From: Aquirhabdus sp.
Lineage (GTDB): Bacteria; Pseudomonadota; Gammaproteobacteria; Pseudomonadales; Moraxellaceae
Assembly (NCBI GenBank): GCA_030152425.1
Contig: JASLJP010000138.1
Coordinates: forward strand, 1-8,421
Direction of reading: 5' to 3'
Length of the DNA stretch: 8,421 nt
The notes below the pieces were generated by a model. It was given only the letters and a program-made list of their open reading frames with translations. It was not told where the DNA came from and ran no database searches. Positions 1 to 6,841 of the stretch are shown here, piece after piece. Position numbers and translations under genes: made by a program. Each line of letters opens with the position of its first letter. Within the stretch, counting starts at the first letter, position 1.

Positions 1-19
1 GGTTTTACTGGAGTCACCC

Positions 20-649
20 ATGAGTCAATTCCCTACCCCGATCGAGATTCATGACGTCATCCGCGAGCGCTGGAGTCCGCGCGGGTTTGATCGCCACCGC
101 AAAGTGAATCCCGCCCATATTCACAGTGCCCTTGAGGCGGCGCGCTGGGCACCATCGTCCTTTAATCTGCAGCCATGGCGTTTTATCGTGTGGAACAATC
201 ACGTCGATGCCGAGTCTTATGAGCGCGCCTATGCCACGATCGTCGCGCGCAACCAAGTGTGGATCGGTCACGCACCCGTCTTGATCGCCGTGCTCGCGGA
301 TACCCGTGACACCGAGGGCAAGCTGAATGGCAATAACTCTGCCTCGTATGATACCGGTGCGGCGGCTCTGAGCCTGACGCTGCAAGCCCGTGCGCTCGGC
401 TTGGTCACTCGTCAGATCGGCGGTTTTGACCGTGATACGCTGCGTGCCGCGTTTGATCTGCCGGAGCATATCCGCATTTTGTCGCTGATCGGGCTGGGCT
501 ACCACAGTGAGCAGGCTGAGCACCTCAGCGAAGAGCTGCGTAAACGTGAAGGCGCCCCGCGGGTGCGTAAACCCCTAGAGGAAATCGCGTATGCTAATGG
601 CTGGGCGCAATCCCTCTTTGCCGATGCGCTGCAGACCGAACGGGGATAA
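20..649 (+). CDS. Nitroreductase-family FMN oxidoreductase
   Basis: This 209-residue protein has the features of the nitroreductase superfamily, which are FMN-dependent, usually homodimeric, NAD(P)H-using cytoplasmic oxidoreductases. The N-terminal RWSPRGF (residues 17-23) matches the conserved Arg-rich stretch that contacts the FMN phosphate. APSSFNLQPWRF (44-55) matches the second conserved block (A-P-S-x-x-N-x-Q-P-W/F). The Gly/Ala-rich helix around 113-128 matches the region next to the flavin. The length is typical and nothing appears truncated. The ATG is preceded by GGAG at 10-13 with six bases between. The gene is convergent with the ABC exporter operon and is closed by its own terminator, so it is probably the last gene of a transcript entering from the left. 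The family assignment is firm. The physiological substrate (quinone, nitro compound, enone or flavin) cannot be read from the sequence, and a link to the sulfur genes on the right is only a possibility. Confidence 0.92.
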   Translation: MSQFPTPIEIHDVIRERWSPRGFDRHRKVNPAHIHSALEAARWAPSSFNLQPWRFIVWNNHVDAESYERAYATIVARNQVWIGHAPVLIAVLADTRDTEGKLNGNNSASYDTGAAALSLTLQARALGLVTRQIGGFDRDTLRAAFDLPEHIRILSLIGLGYHSEQAEHLSEELRKREGAPRVRKPLEEIAYANGWAQSLFADALQTERG

Positions 650-686
650 GGCAAGGAAAATCAATGCGGGCAGCGCAGCCCAGCGC

Positions 687-720
687 GCGTATTCAGCAGC
701 GATGCTGAATACGCTTTTTT
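687..720 (+). terminator. Intrinsic terminator of the nitroreductase gene
   Basis: A perfect 12-bp stem (GCGTATTCAGCA at 687-698 pairing with 703-714) closes on a GCGA tetraloop and is followed directly by six T (715-720). It lies 38 bases after the nitroreductase stop. On the minus strand the hairpin has no following U-tract, so it should act mainly on plus-strand transcription, though the stem may still define the 3' end of the opposing exporter mRNA. Confidence 0.93.
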
Positions 721-731
721 ATGGCCAGCGA

Positions 732-2597
732 TTAAGCCGTTGCCAGATCTGGTGTCGTCGGATGAGGGGAGGTGACCCCATGGGCATTGCGCTCATAGGC
801 ACGGTATAGACTGGCGTAGATGCCGTTCTGCGCCAACAGTTGGGTGTGGTTGTCGACCTCGACCACTTGGCCATGCTGGATCACTGCGATCTGATCGGCA
901 TCACGGATCGTGGTCAAACGATGGGCGATGATGATCGCGGTACGACCTTCACACAGCGTGGGTAGCGCGCGTTGGATACGGCGCTCGGTGAGCACATCCA
1001 CCGCCGAGGTGGCCTCATCCAACACCAAGATCGCCGGGTCGGCCACATAGGCACGTACCAAACAGACCAGTTGCCGCTGCCCGTGACTGAGCGAGCTGCC
1101 CAACGAGCCGACTTGGGTGTGGTAGCCATGCGGCAGCTTTTCCAGTACCTCATCCACGCCGAGCGCCCGCGCTGCCGCGATCAGTTGCTCGTCGCTGGCC
1201 TCTGGTGCTGCCAAACGTAAATTGTCGAGGATCGTGCCGCTAAACAGGACGTTGTCTTGCAGCACCACCCCGACATGACGGCGCAGGTCGGTCTGGCGGA
1301 TATGACGCACATCAATCCCATCGATGGTCACTGCCCCTTCATTCACATCATAAAACCGGGTCAGCAGTTGAACCAAGGTGCTTTTGCCATGTCCGGTAGG
1401 CCCGACGATGGCCAGCACCTGTCCAGCGGGCACCTTGAGATTCAAGCGTTCAATCACGGGTCGGCCTTTGGCCTGATAGCGAAAGTGGACTTGCTGAAAT
1501 TCCACATCGCCGCGTACCGCTGTCAGCGGCAGGGTGTGGGTCGCATCGATGACCTCGGGTTGGGTATCCAGCAGCAGGAAGATGCGCTGAGCAGAGGCTG
1601 TGCCATTGGCATAGCGTTCAAACAGATCATTAAGCTCCTGCAGTGGGCCCAAAAAGATAAAGATATAAAACATACTGGCGGCTACCTGTCCCATGCTGAT
1701 CTCGCCCAGCGCCATCCCGCGGGCGCCGACCAAGAGCAGAATCGCCATCGCCGTAGTGGTCAACACGGCGGTGAAAGGGGCAAACCAGCTTGAGCGCAGG
1801 TTGCCACGGATCAGCGCGCGATTAAAATCCCACAGCAGGCCACGATAGGTATTGAGATTATCCAGTTCACGGCCGCCTTGTTTGATCAGGCGCACACCGG
1901 CCACCGTTTCGACCAGATGGGCAGTAAAGCGGCTGCGATTTTCGGCGACCACCGCCCAATTCTTTTGTGAAATGCGTTTAAACAACACCGTCGCTGCAAA
2001 CAGCAGCGGGATCACCCCCGCCACACTGGCGAACAGCAGCGGCGAGATATGCCACAGCAGGATGCCCGCCACCACAGAGCGCAGAATGGTCGATAAAAAT
2101 TCGGGTGGGCCTTGGATCAGCAGCGGCTCCAGCGTGTTGACATCGCTATCGGCACGGGTGGTGATCCGACCAGCCTTCGTCCGGTCAAAGTAGCCGACAC
2201 TCAATGCCTGCACATGGCGGAAGATCTGTATCCGCAGGTCGTTGATCACCCGGATCGCAGCACTGCCGGACAGATACTGACCGAAGCCGGACAGCACAAA
2301 GCGCAGTGACCAAGTTAGCCCCAAGCCCAAGGTCGCCCAACCGATGACCGACCACACCAGTTGGTAGCCACCCTGCAGGTCGGGTAATAAGCCATGGTCA
2401 ATGACCACGCGCACCAGCCATGGCCGAAAGAAAATCGTCACCACCAACAGGATCTCGATCACGATCGCGCCGATGACAAACTTGCGTACCGGCCGCAGCA
2501 GCGGCCATAGTCGCCAGAACATGCCACGATCGAGCGATTGTTTGGCCAATGCTTCTTCTAGCTCGATGTCGCTGAGCGCTTTATTTCCTTTGATCAT
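732..2597 (-). CDS. ABC exporter half-transporter with canonical catalytic Glu (MdlB-like partner)
   Basis: The 621-residue protein is an exporter-type ABC half-transporter: a membrane domain (about residues 38-335, with hydrophobic segments near 40-60, 80-105, 165-205 and 270-320) fused to an ATPase domain. The ATPase motifs are Walker A GPTGHGKST (399-407), Q-loop Gln447, signature LSHGQ (503-507), Walker B ending in D527-E528 and H-loop His559. Catalytic Glu and His are therefore present, but the signature is LSHGQ instead of LSGGQ. In heterodimeric exporters such as TM287/288, BmrCD and MdlAB this pattern marks the subunit that supplies the active Walker motifs and the degenerate signature. 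It starts four bases after the stop of the upstream half, with GGGGAT as a likely ribosome site inside that gene's 3' end, so the two should be co-translated. The pair probably pumps a lipid-like or drug-like compound out of the cell; the actual substrate is unknown. Confidence 0.93.
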   Translation of the reverse strand: MIKGNKALSDIELEEALAKQSLDRGMFWRLWPLLRPVRKFVIGAIVIEILLVVTIFFRPWLVRVVIDHGLLPDLQGGYQLVWSVIGWATLGLGLTWSLRFVLSGFGQYLSGSAAIRVINDLRIQIFRHVQALSVGYFDRTKAGRITTRADSDVNTLEPLLIQGPPEFLSTILRSVVAGILLWHISPLLFASVAGVIPLLFAATVLFKRISQKNWAVVAENRSRFTAHLVETVAGVRLIKQGGRELDNLNTYRGLLWDFNRALIRGNLRSSWFAPFTAVLTTTAMAILLLVGARGMALGEISMGQVAASMFYIFIFLGPLQELNDLFERYANGTASAQRIFLLLDTQPEVIDATHTLPLTAVRGDVEFQQVHFRYQAKGRPVIERLNLKVPAGQVLAIVGPTGHGKSTLVQLLTRFYDVNEGAVTIDGIDVRHIRQTDLRRHVGVVLQDNVLFSGTILDNLRLAAPEASDEQLIAAARALGVDEVLEKLPHGYHTQVGSLGSSLSHGQRQLVCLVRAYVADPAILVLDEATSAVDVLTERRIQRALPTLCEGRTAIIIAHRLTTIRDADQIAVIQHGQVVEVDNHTQLLAQNGIYASLYRAYERNAHGVTSPHPTTPDLATA

Positions 2598-2601
2598 GTG
2601 G

Positions 2602-4392
2602 TTATATCCCCATCAATTCGCGATAAGCCGCGCTGCGTTCTTTCAAATCCTGATGCGTGCCTTGGGCTTGGATATGGCCATCTGCCAGCACGATGACGCG
2701 ATCCGCCATTAGCACCGTCGACAGCTTGCTGGACACGATCAGCACTGTGATCGGGTGACCGTCGTTTTGTTGGTAGAGTCGGATGTTATGCAGGATGGTT
2801 TGTTCGGTGGCGGCATCTAGCGCACTGGTGGCGTCGTCCAGACCCAAGATTGAGGCACGGGTCAGTAGCGCGCGTGCGAGACAGATCCGCTGGCGCTGGC
2901 CACCCGAAAGCGTCACCCCGCGGTCACCGAGTTTGGTCTCCAGACCATGTTCGAGTCGCTCCAGAACCTCAGTGGCCGAGGCGAGCTGCAGGGCGTGCAG
3001 CAGCTCGGCCTCCGTGGCATCGGGGGCAGATTGGCGCAGATTGCTGGCCAGTGTGTCGGAGAACAAAAAGCTCTCTTGCGGAACCACATGGACGCGCTGG
3101 CGCAGTTGGTTCAAATCCAGATCTTGGATATTCTGCCAGCCATGCTGGTCATTGCCGATGGACACGACGCCATGATCGGCATCCATCAGGCGCGGCAGCA
3201 GGCTCATGAGCGTGCTTTTGCCCGAGCCGGTCTGGCCGACCAGCGCCACGATCTCCCCCGGATGGACGGTGAGATTACAGTGCTGCAGAATCGCCTTGTC
3301 GCTGCCATGGCCGGAGACCTGTACCTGCTCAAATTTCAGACCCAGTGCGATGTCGGGGACGGGTCGCGCGCCTCCGATGATCTCGGGCTCTTCATCCAGC
3401 ACATCCCATAGCCGTGCCGCCGAGGAGCGGGCATCGGCAAAGACCTGCATGACGCGGCCGATGGTTTCGATGCGCAGGATCAGGGTATTGGCGATCAGCA
3501 CCGCCGCCACCAGCTCGCCCAGATTCATCTGCCCTGCGCTGACCAGCCATGCGCCATAGCCGAGCACCCAGACATGACCCAAGGCGATCACGACTTGTGG
3601 TAAAGGGATGCGCGAGGTCGCATAGGCCAATGCGCGGCGCGCATGCTGGGTAAAACGCTGGACGTGCAGGGTAAAGCTCTCGATGCGGCTGGGTTCCAGG
3701 GCAAACGCCTTGATCACCCGGACGCCGGAAACACCCTCACTGAGGTTCTGATTGACCTGATCGTAGGCCTGCCCGACGGCTTGGTCGAGTGTCACCAGAT
3801 GGTTGGTTTGCTGCACGAGGATCAGCATGCCGCTCAGGGTCAGCAGCAGGGGCACCAGCCCCAGCCACAGGTCATACCAGCACATGATGCCCACGGCCGC
3901 GAGCACCACGATGGCAGTTTCAAACACTTGACGCCAGAAATTGATCAGGGCATCGCGCAGCTTGTCGGCATCGCGCGTGGTGCGGGTGACGATCTCGCCG
4001 ATCCCATGTCGCCAATGATAGGCCAGATCGAGGCGCTGCACCTGCGACAGGATCCGTTCGCGCAGGATAAACAGCAGGTCCTGACCGATGGTCAGTGACA
4101 TGATGCCCGCCAGATACTGCAGCACGCCACGCGCCAGCGCGACCCCGATCAGCACCGCGAGCCAAAACAGCGCGACGTGATAATCCAGCGTGCCATCAGG
4201 CAGTTTCACTACCGCAGCATGGCGTTCGACATCATGCACCGCACGCCCGATCAGCCACTGTTGGCCGGCGAGGCTGAGATTGACGATCAAAAACAGACTG
4301 GCCGTCAGGCCAAAGCCCCATGGCATCTGGCGATAGAGCAGCAGGCAGCGCAACAAGGGGTATCGCTGGTTAAACGTGTTTGATTCAGGCAT
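2602..4392 (-). CDS. ABC exporter half-transporter with degenerate ATP site (MdlA-like partner)
   Basis: Read from the ATG at 4392, this is a 596-residue membrane-ATPase fusion. Hydrophobic segments lie near residues 24-48, 73-97, 156-193 and 266-306. The ATPase domain has Walker A GQTGSGKST (386-394), Q-loop Gln439 and a perfect signature LSGGQ (495-499). Its Walker B is ILGLDD (515-520), with Asp520 in place of the catalytic Glu, and the H-loop reads VSSK, with Ser555 in place of His. It should therefore be the non-hydrolysing half of an asymmetric heterodimer with the gene just downstream. I chose the start at 4392 because AAGGTC lies about eight bases upstream and the preceding 29 in-frame residues (to an ATG at 4479) do not look like exporter sequence. 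This subunit contributes the intact signature to its partner's active site. The substrate is not predictable. Confidence 0.92.
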   Translation of the reverse strand: MPESNTFNQRYPLLRCLLLYRQMPWGFGLTASLFLIVNLSLAGQQWLIGRAVHDVERHAAVVKLPDGTLDYHVALFWLAVLIGVALARGVLQYLAGIMSLTIGQDLLFILRERILSQVQRLDLAYHWRHGIGEIVTRTTRDADKLRDALINFWRQVFETAIVVLAAVGIMCWYDLWLGLVPLLLTLSGMLILVQQTNHLVTLDQAVGQAYDQVNQNLSEGVSGVRVIKAFALEPSRIESFTLHVQRFTQHARRALAYATSRIPLPQVVIALGHVWVLGYGAWLVSAGQMNLGELVAAVLIANTLILRIETIGRVMQVFADARSSAARLWDVLDEEPEIIGGARPVPDIALGLKFEQVQVSGHGSDKAILQHCNLTVHPGEIVALVGQTGSGKSTLMSLLPRLMDADHGVVSIGNDQHGWQNIQDLDLNQLRQRVHVVPQESFLFSDTLASNLRQSAPDATEAELLHALQLASATEVLERLEHGLETKLGDRGVTLSGGQRQRICLARALLTRASILGLDDATSALDAATEQTILHNIRLYQQNDGHPITVLIVSSKLSTVLMADRVIVLADGHIQAQGTHQDLKERSAAYRELMGI

Positions 4393-4452
4393 AGCTATGA
4401 CCTTAAAAATACTGCGCAAGCCATGGGATGCACAGATGTGACTGCTGACGTC

Positions 4453-4471
4453 ACCCCACGCGAGATGGGGT
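4453..4471. other. Small inverted repeat in the exporter leader
   Basis: ACCCCA (4453-4458) and TGGGGT (4466-4471) form a six-base-pair hairpin with a seven-base loop, about 60 bases upstream of the exporter start. It could be an operator or an mRNA leader hairpin. I saw no convincing sigma-70 or sigma-54 promoter in 4393-4594 for the exporter, so its transcription start is unresolved. Confidence 0.35.
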
Positions 4472-4552
4472 AAGCGCATCGTTGGGTTGCATTGGCGCTG
4501 TGGCTGCGGGTCAGCGACATGACCGCTGCCCCGTCATTGAGTTGCAGGGTGT

Positions 4553-4584
4553 CATGCCGAGCTGTTTAAACAGACCTCGGCATG
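4553..4584. other. Nested hairpin just after the aldolase-fold gene
   Basis: CATGCCGAG (4553-4561) pairs perfectly with CTCGGCATG (4576-4584), and the loop is itself the palindrome CTGTTTAAACAG (4562-4573). It lies 10 bases beyond the aldolase stop on the minus strand. There is no U-tract on either side, so it is not a standard intrinsic terminator. It could be a factor-assisted terminator, a 3'-end stabiliser or a protein-binding site. Confidence 0.5.
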
Positions 4585-4594
4585 GCGGCATGAT

Positions 4595-5290
4595 TTAGGC
4601 CGCGCTGTCCTGTTTATTGACAAAGCCCATGCTCCACTGCTGGTCCAGGACACCCGGGCCAAACTCTTGTGAACCCCCGAGATATTCTGCGATGCCTTGG
4701 AAATAGGCGCCTTCTTCCAGATTCAGGATGAACTTGGAGACGTCGACGATGTTCTTGCCCCAGAAGGTAGCGCCGCCATTGGCTTCCAAGATGGCGGGGG
4801 TGTGCGGGTTCGCACGGATCACGTCATTGATGAATGCCGGCTCGCCGGGACGACGATCGATATAGACCGGGATCTCACGTGCCAAGGTGTGACGCTGTGC
4901 CGCCGCGTACAGGATGGGTAGCACTCGATGTGAGCTTGCCCAGCCGCCCAGATATGGCGTATGGACATGGATGACCACATCGACTTCGGCATTGGCCTCA
5001 AAGATCGGTGCATAGCGCGCGCCTTGGCGGCCGGATGCCCCAAAGCCATGGATGGTTTCACCGCTGAAACTGCCGACCACGGCGCGGGACTCGGTCTCGC
5101 CTTTCCACAGGTCGGGCGGGGTGAGGGCGACCACCCATTTTTGGTTCGGCACGCGCACGTAGGCTTGAAAGGTGCGTGTGGCCGACAGGGTGTGGGTCTC
5201 GGTGAGGATGCGCAGCGATGTTTCAAACGCTTGTTTGGCGGCGGCGATGAATGCCAGCAGCGCTGGATCTTGGGATTGAATGAGTGACAT
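4595..5290 (-). CDS. Class II aldolase/adducin-fold protein with altered active site
   Basis: The 231-residue protein matches the class II aldolase/adducin fold, typified by L-fuculose-phosphate aldolase and L-ribulose-5-phosphate epimerase, which use a metal bound by three His. IHVHTPY supplies the first two candidate ligands (His108, His110). The third, normally in an L-x-x-H-G segment, falls at EANGGATFWGKN, where Asn171 replaces His. The position expected for the catalytic Glu, about 19 residues before the first ligand, reads GRQG (Gln89). It may therefore bind metal differently or do different chemistry. Start 5290 is preferred because AGGAG lies eight bases upstream, although an in-frame ATG exists at 5323. 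It has its own candidate sigma-54 promoter (5354-5369), matching those of the ssuB-like and desulfinase-like genes, which suggests a role in the same organosulfur response. Function unknown beyond the fold. Confidence 0.85.
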   Translation of the reverse strand: MSLIQSQDPALLAFIAAAKQAFETSLRILTETHTLSATRTFQAYVRVPNQKWVVALTPPDLWKGETESRAVVGSFSGETIHGFGASGRQGARYAPIFEANAEVDVVIHVHTPYLGGWASSHRVLPILYAAAQRHTLAREIPVYIDRRPGEPAFINDVIRANPHTPAILEANGGATFWGKNIVDVSKFILNLEEGAYFQGIAEYLGGSQEFGPGVLDQQWSMGFVNKQDSAA

Positions 5291-5353
5291 ATGTGGATCT
5301 CCTGAATGTCGTATCGACTCCACCTGAATCGCTCAGGCGTTTGTGATAGACGT

Positions 5354-5369
5354 TGCAGTAGCTATGCCA
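5354..5369 (-). promoter_or_regulatory. Sigma-54 (-24/-12) promoter of the aldolase-fold gene
   Basis: Minus-strand TGGCATAGCTACTGCA fits the sigma-54 consensus TGGCACRN4TTGCW at all but two positions. GG (5367-5368) and GC (5355-5356) are exactly 10 bases apart. Transcription would start near 5343, giving a leader of about 50 bases before the AGGAG-ATG. It shares the TGGCATAGC block with the promoter of the desulfinase-like gene. Confidence 0.65.
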
Positions 5370-5375
5370 AGCCAA

Positions 5376-5388
5376 AATCAAAACATAA
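5376..5388. promoter_or_regulatory. IHF-like site upstream of the aldolase promoter
   Basis: AATCAAAACATAA matches the IHF core WATCAAN4TTR with one mismatch, in an AT-rich stretch just upstream of the -24 element. One-mismatch matches arise by chance in AT-rich DNA; its position supports it only weakly. Confidence 0.3.
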
Positions 5389-5501
5389 AGTGCTGTTTAT
5401 AAATGTTTATTTGTTTTGTTGGTGGAAGTCGCAACGTGAAATTGCGTACTCCTGTACAGCCAGATGTTGAAAACGAAGCAACCGGGCTGCAGTGGCGGGG
5501 G

Positions 5502-5515
5502 TGTCCCGTGGGACA
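5502..5515. promoter_or_regulatory. Perfect palindrome, candidate enhancer (UAS) 1 of the aldolase gene
   Basis: TGTCCC-GT-GGGACA is a perfect 14-base palindrome centred about 141 bases upstream of the -24 element. This is the usual distance for dimeric activators of sigma-54 promoters. The binding protein is unknown. Confidence 0.45.
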
Positions 5516-5525
5516 TCTGCTGATT

Positions 5526-5543
5526 TTTGCGCAGCAGCGCAAA
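5526..5543. promoter_or_regulatory. Inverted repeat, candidate enhancer (UAS) 2 of the aldolase gene
   Basis: TTTGCGC-AGCA-GCGCAAA is an 18-base inverted repeat with perfect seven-base arms, starting 11 bases beyond the first palindrome. Neither side has a U-tract, so it is not an intrinsic terminator. Its TTGCG half-site recurs in the divergent ssuB/desulfinase control region. Confidence 0.45.
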
Positions 5544-5596
5544 TGGGACTGATCGGGTGAGCGCGTGCATCTCATGGAGGTGACGCGCGTCGGGGA

Positions 5597-5812
5597 TCAC
5601 AGCGTTGCGAGAGAGACATCGGTAGATTTGATCAGGGCCACAACGGATTTGCCCACCACCAGTTGCAGCTCATCGACCGAGCGGGTGGTGATGACCGAGG
5701 TGATCACCCCGGCGGCGGTTTCGATATCCACTTCGGAGACCACCGAACCCCGGATGATTTCCTTGATCGTACCCTGGAACTGGTTGCGCACATTGATGGC
5801 GTGAATGGTCAA
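5597..5812 (-). CDS. ssuF: Single-domain TOBE (molbindin) protein, SsuF-like
   Basis: This 71-residue protein is one TOBE/Mop domain, the small oxyanion-binding fold of molbindins, ModE and the C-termini of some ABC ATPases. Visible hallmarks are the N-terminal AINVRNQFQGTI (5-16), SEVDI (26-30), ITSVITTRSVDEL (37-49) and IKSTDV (61-66). The pattern closely resembles SsuF of Pseudomonas ssu loci, which I recall as a molbindin-like protein needed for organosulfur use in P. putida. The start is TTG at 5812, supported by AGGGAGG five bases upstream (5818-5824); no ATG is available in a suitable place. It follows the ssuB-like gene by 139 bases on the same strand and is probably co-transcribed. 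A weak sigma-70-like pair in the gap (TTGCTT-N16-TAGACT on the minus strand) leaves room for an internal promoter. Its ligand (molybdate, sulfate or other) cannot be told from sequence. Confidence 0.85.
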   Translation of the reverse strand: MTIHAINVRNQFQGTIKEIIRGSVVSEVDIETAAGVITSVITTRSVDELQLVVGKSVVALIKSTDVSLATL

Positions 5813-5951
5813 AATAACCTCCCTAAGAGTTAACGTAAAAAACCGAAATGGCTGCGTGTATCGCGGATGAAAACCAGTCTAGGCCAAAGCGACTTTAAAG
5901 CAAAAGATGATTTTCAGATGAAGGTATATCCAAATTTGTCATGAGACAGGA
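5813..5951 (-). other. 139-base gap between the ssuB-like and TOBE genes
   Basis: Apart from the strong AGGGAGG ribosome site of the TOBE gene (5818-5824), it contains no gene, no clear hairpin and no sigma-54 motif. The only promoter-like match on the minus strand is TTGCTT-N16-TAGACT, which is weak. Confidence 0.5.
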
Positions 5952-6776
5952 TCACCACGACAGCCGATATTCACTCAGATTTTGCAGGATCGGTTTGGCA
6001 GGTATCGGTGGCTCTGGCAGTAGTTCACCAAATTCGGCCAGTGCCGCGCGCTTGATCGCTAGTAGCTCTGGACTATGGCGGTCGCGTGGATGCGCCTGCG
6101 GCACGTCGATGATGCGCCGGATCCGTCCCGGGCGTGGCTCCATCACGACCACCCGATTGCCGAGAAATACCGCCTCTTCGATATCATGGGTCACCAAGAT
6201 CATGGTGATTTTTTCAGTGCGCCAGATCCGCTCCAGCTCTTGCTGCAAATGACCACGTGTGATCGCATCCAGCGCCCCGAAGGGTTCATCGAGCAGCAAG
6301 ATATCCGGGCGATTGACCAGCCCGCGCGCGATGGCCACACGCTGCGCCATACCACCGGAGAGTTGGTGAGGGTAGGCCTGCTCAAAGCCGTTGAGCTTGA
6401 CCAGATCAATATGCGCTTGGATGGTCTCAGTTTTTTGTAGCTCAGTGAGGTCGGCATTGTTGAGCGCCAGCGCGATGTTTTGGGTCACGGTCAGCCACGG
6501 CAGCAAACGATGCTCCTGAAAGACGATGCCGCGCTTCAGACTGGTGCCCACCACCGGCTGGTCGCCGAGTTGCACCGTCCCCTGAAACTGATCATCCAGT
6601 CCGGCGATCAGGCGCAGCAGGGTTGATTTGCCGCAGCCACTGCTGCCCACGATACTGACAAACTCCCCGGGTTGGATGGTCAGGGAGAAATGTTCCAGCA
6701 CCGACAGGCTTTGGCCACGCTGGACAAAGGACTTGTAGATATTTTGAAGTTGTAGCACGCCTGCGCCCATGGTCAC
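5952..6776 (-). CDS. ssuB: SsuB/TauB-family ABC transporter ATP-binding protein
   Basis: This is a stand-alone ABC ATPase of 274 residues from the nitrate/sulfonate/taurine importer family. It has Walker A GSSGCGKST (44-52), Q-loop Gln87 in FQEHRLLPWLTV (typical of SsuB/TauB), signature LSGGMAQR (139-146), Walker B ending in D163-E164, D-loop ALD and H-loop His197. All catalytic residues are present. The C-terminal tail after residue 250 is Pro-rich and poorly conserved. In this family two copies drive a membrane permease that receives substrate from a periplasmic SsuA-type protein, yet neither partner is adjacent here. The start is uncertain: GTG at 6776 has GGA five bases upstream, and ATG at 6770 is two codons later. 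A sigma-54 promoter (6808-6823) lies just upstream. Specificity for a sulfonate is inferred from the family, the SsuF-like neighbour and the desulfinase-like gene opposite. Confidence 0.88.
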   Translation of the reverse strand: MTMGAGVLQLQNIYKSFVQRGQSLSVLEHFSLTIQPGEFVSIVGSSGCGKSTLLRLIAGLDDQFQGTVQLGDQPVVGTSLKRGIVFQEHRLLPWLTVTQNIALALNNADLTELQKTETIQAHIDLVKLNGFEQAYPHQLSGGMAQRVAIARGLVNRPDILLLDEPFGALDAITRGHLQQELERIWRTEKITMILVTHDIEEAVFLGNRVVVMEPRPGRIRRIIDVPQAHPRDRHSPELLAIKRAALAEFGELLPEPPIPAKPILQNLSEYRLSW

Positions 6777-6807
6777 TTAAATCCAGATAAAGGTCATTCC
6801 GCTATGC

Positions 6808-6823
6808 TGCAAGGCATATGCCA
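6808..6823 (-). promoter_or_regulatory. Sigma-54 (-24/-12) promoter of the ssuB-like gene
   Basis: Minus-strand TGGCATATGCCTTGCA matches TGGCACRN4TTGCW at every defined position but one. GG (6821-6822) and GC (6809-6810) are separated by the required 10 bases. The start would be near 6798, giving a leader of about 20-30 bases. Confidence 0.75.
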
Positions 6824-6839
6824 ATAATTATGTTATTGG
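6821..6839. repeat. Inverted repeat beside the ssuB promoter
   Basis: CCAATAA (6821-6827) and TTATTGG (6833-6839) are perfect seven-base arms around five bases. The repeat overlaps the upstream edge of the -24 element and the expected start of the neighbouring sigma-70 candidate, so a protein bound here could block either promoter. It could also be chance in AT-rich sequence. Confidence 0.4.
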
Positions 6840-6841
6840 TT

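Larger units (their letters stand above)
5291..5596. other. 306-base intergenic control region upstream of the aldolase-fold gene
   Basis: No credible gene lies here: small minus-strand frames of 65 and 67 codons lack ribosome sites and family resemblance. From the gene outward the region holds AGGAG (5299-5303), a sigma-54 promoter (5354-5369), an AT-rich stretch with an IHF-like site (5376-5388) and two strong palindromes (5502-5515, 5526-5543). GACGCGCGTC (5582-5591) is a further short palindrome just beyond the TOBE gene. I saw no intrinsic terminator for the TOBE gene, so some readthrough from the ssuB-like transcript is possible. Confidence 0.7.

Noticed and set aside
687..714. Bidirectional terminator for the convergent exporter operon
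   Set aside because: On the minus strand the stem is followed by GC-rich sequence, not a U-tract, so only plus-strand termination is supported.
972..4383. Numerous plus-strand open frames opposite the exporter genes
   Set aside because: They are antisense shadows of the two long ABC exporter genes, with no ribosome sites or family resemblance.
4393..4479. 29-residue N-terminal extension of the upstream exporter half from the ATG at 4479
   Set aside because: The extension has no clear ribosome site and does not look like exporter sequence. The ATG at 4392 has AAGGTC at good spacing.
4493..4508. Plus-strand sigma-54-like TGGCGCTGTGGCTGCG
   Set aside because: GG-GC spacing is right, but several consensus positions fail and no plus-strand gene follows.
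5291..5323. 11-residue extension of the aldolase-fold protein from the ATG at 5323
   Set aside because: AGGAG at 5299-5303 is correctly placed for the ATG at 5290 and would lie inside the coding region if the upstream ATG were used.
5378..5600. Small minus-strand frames between the TOBE and aldolase genes
   Set aside because: They overlap each other, have no ribosome site or recognisable family, and cover palindromes and AT-rich promoter DNA.
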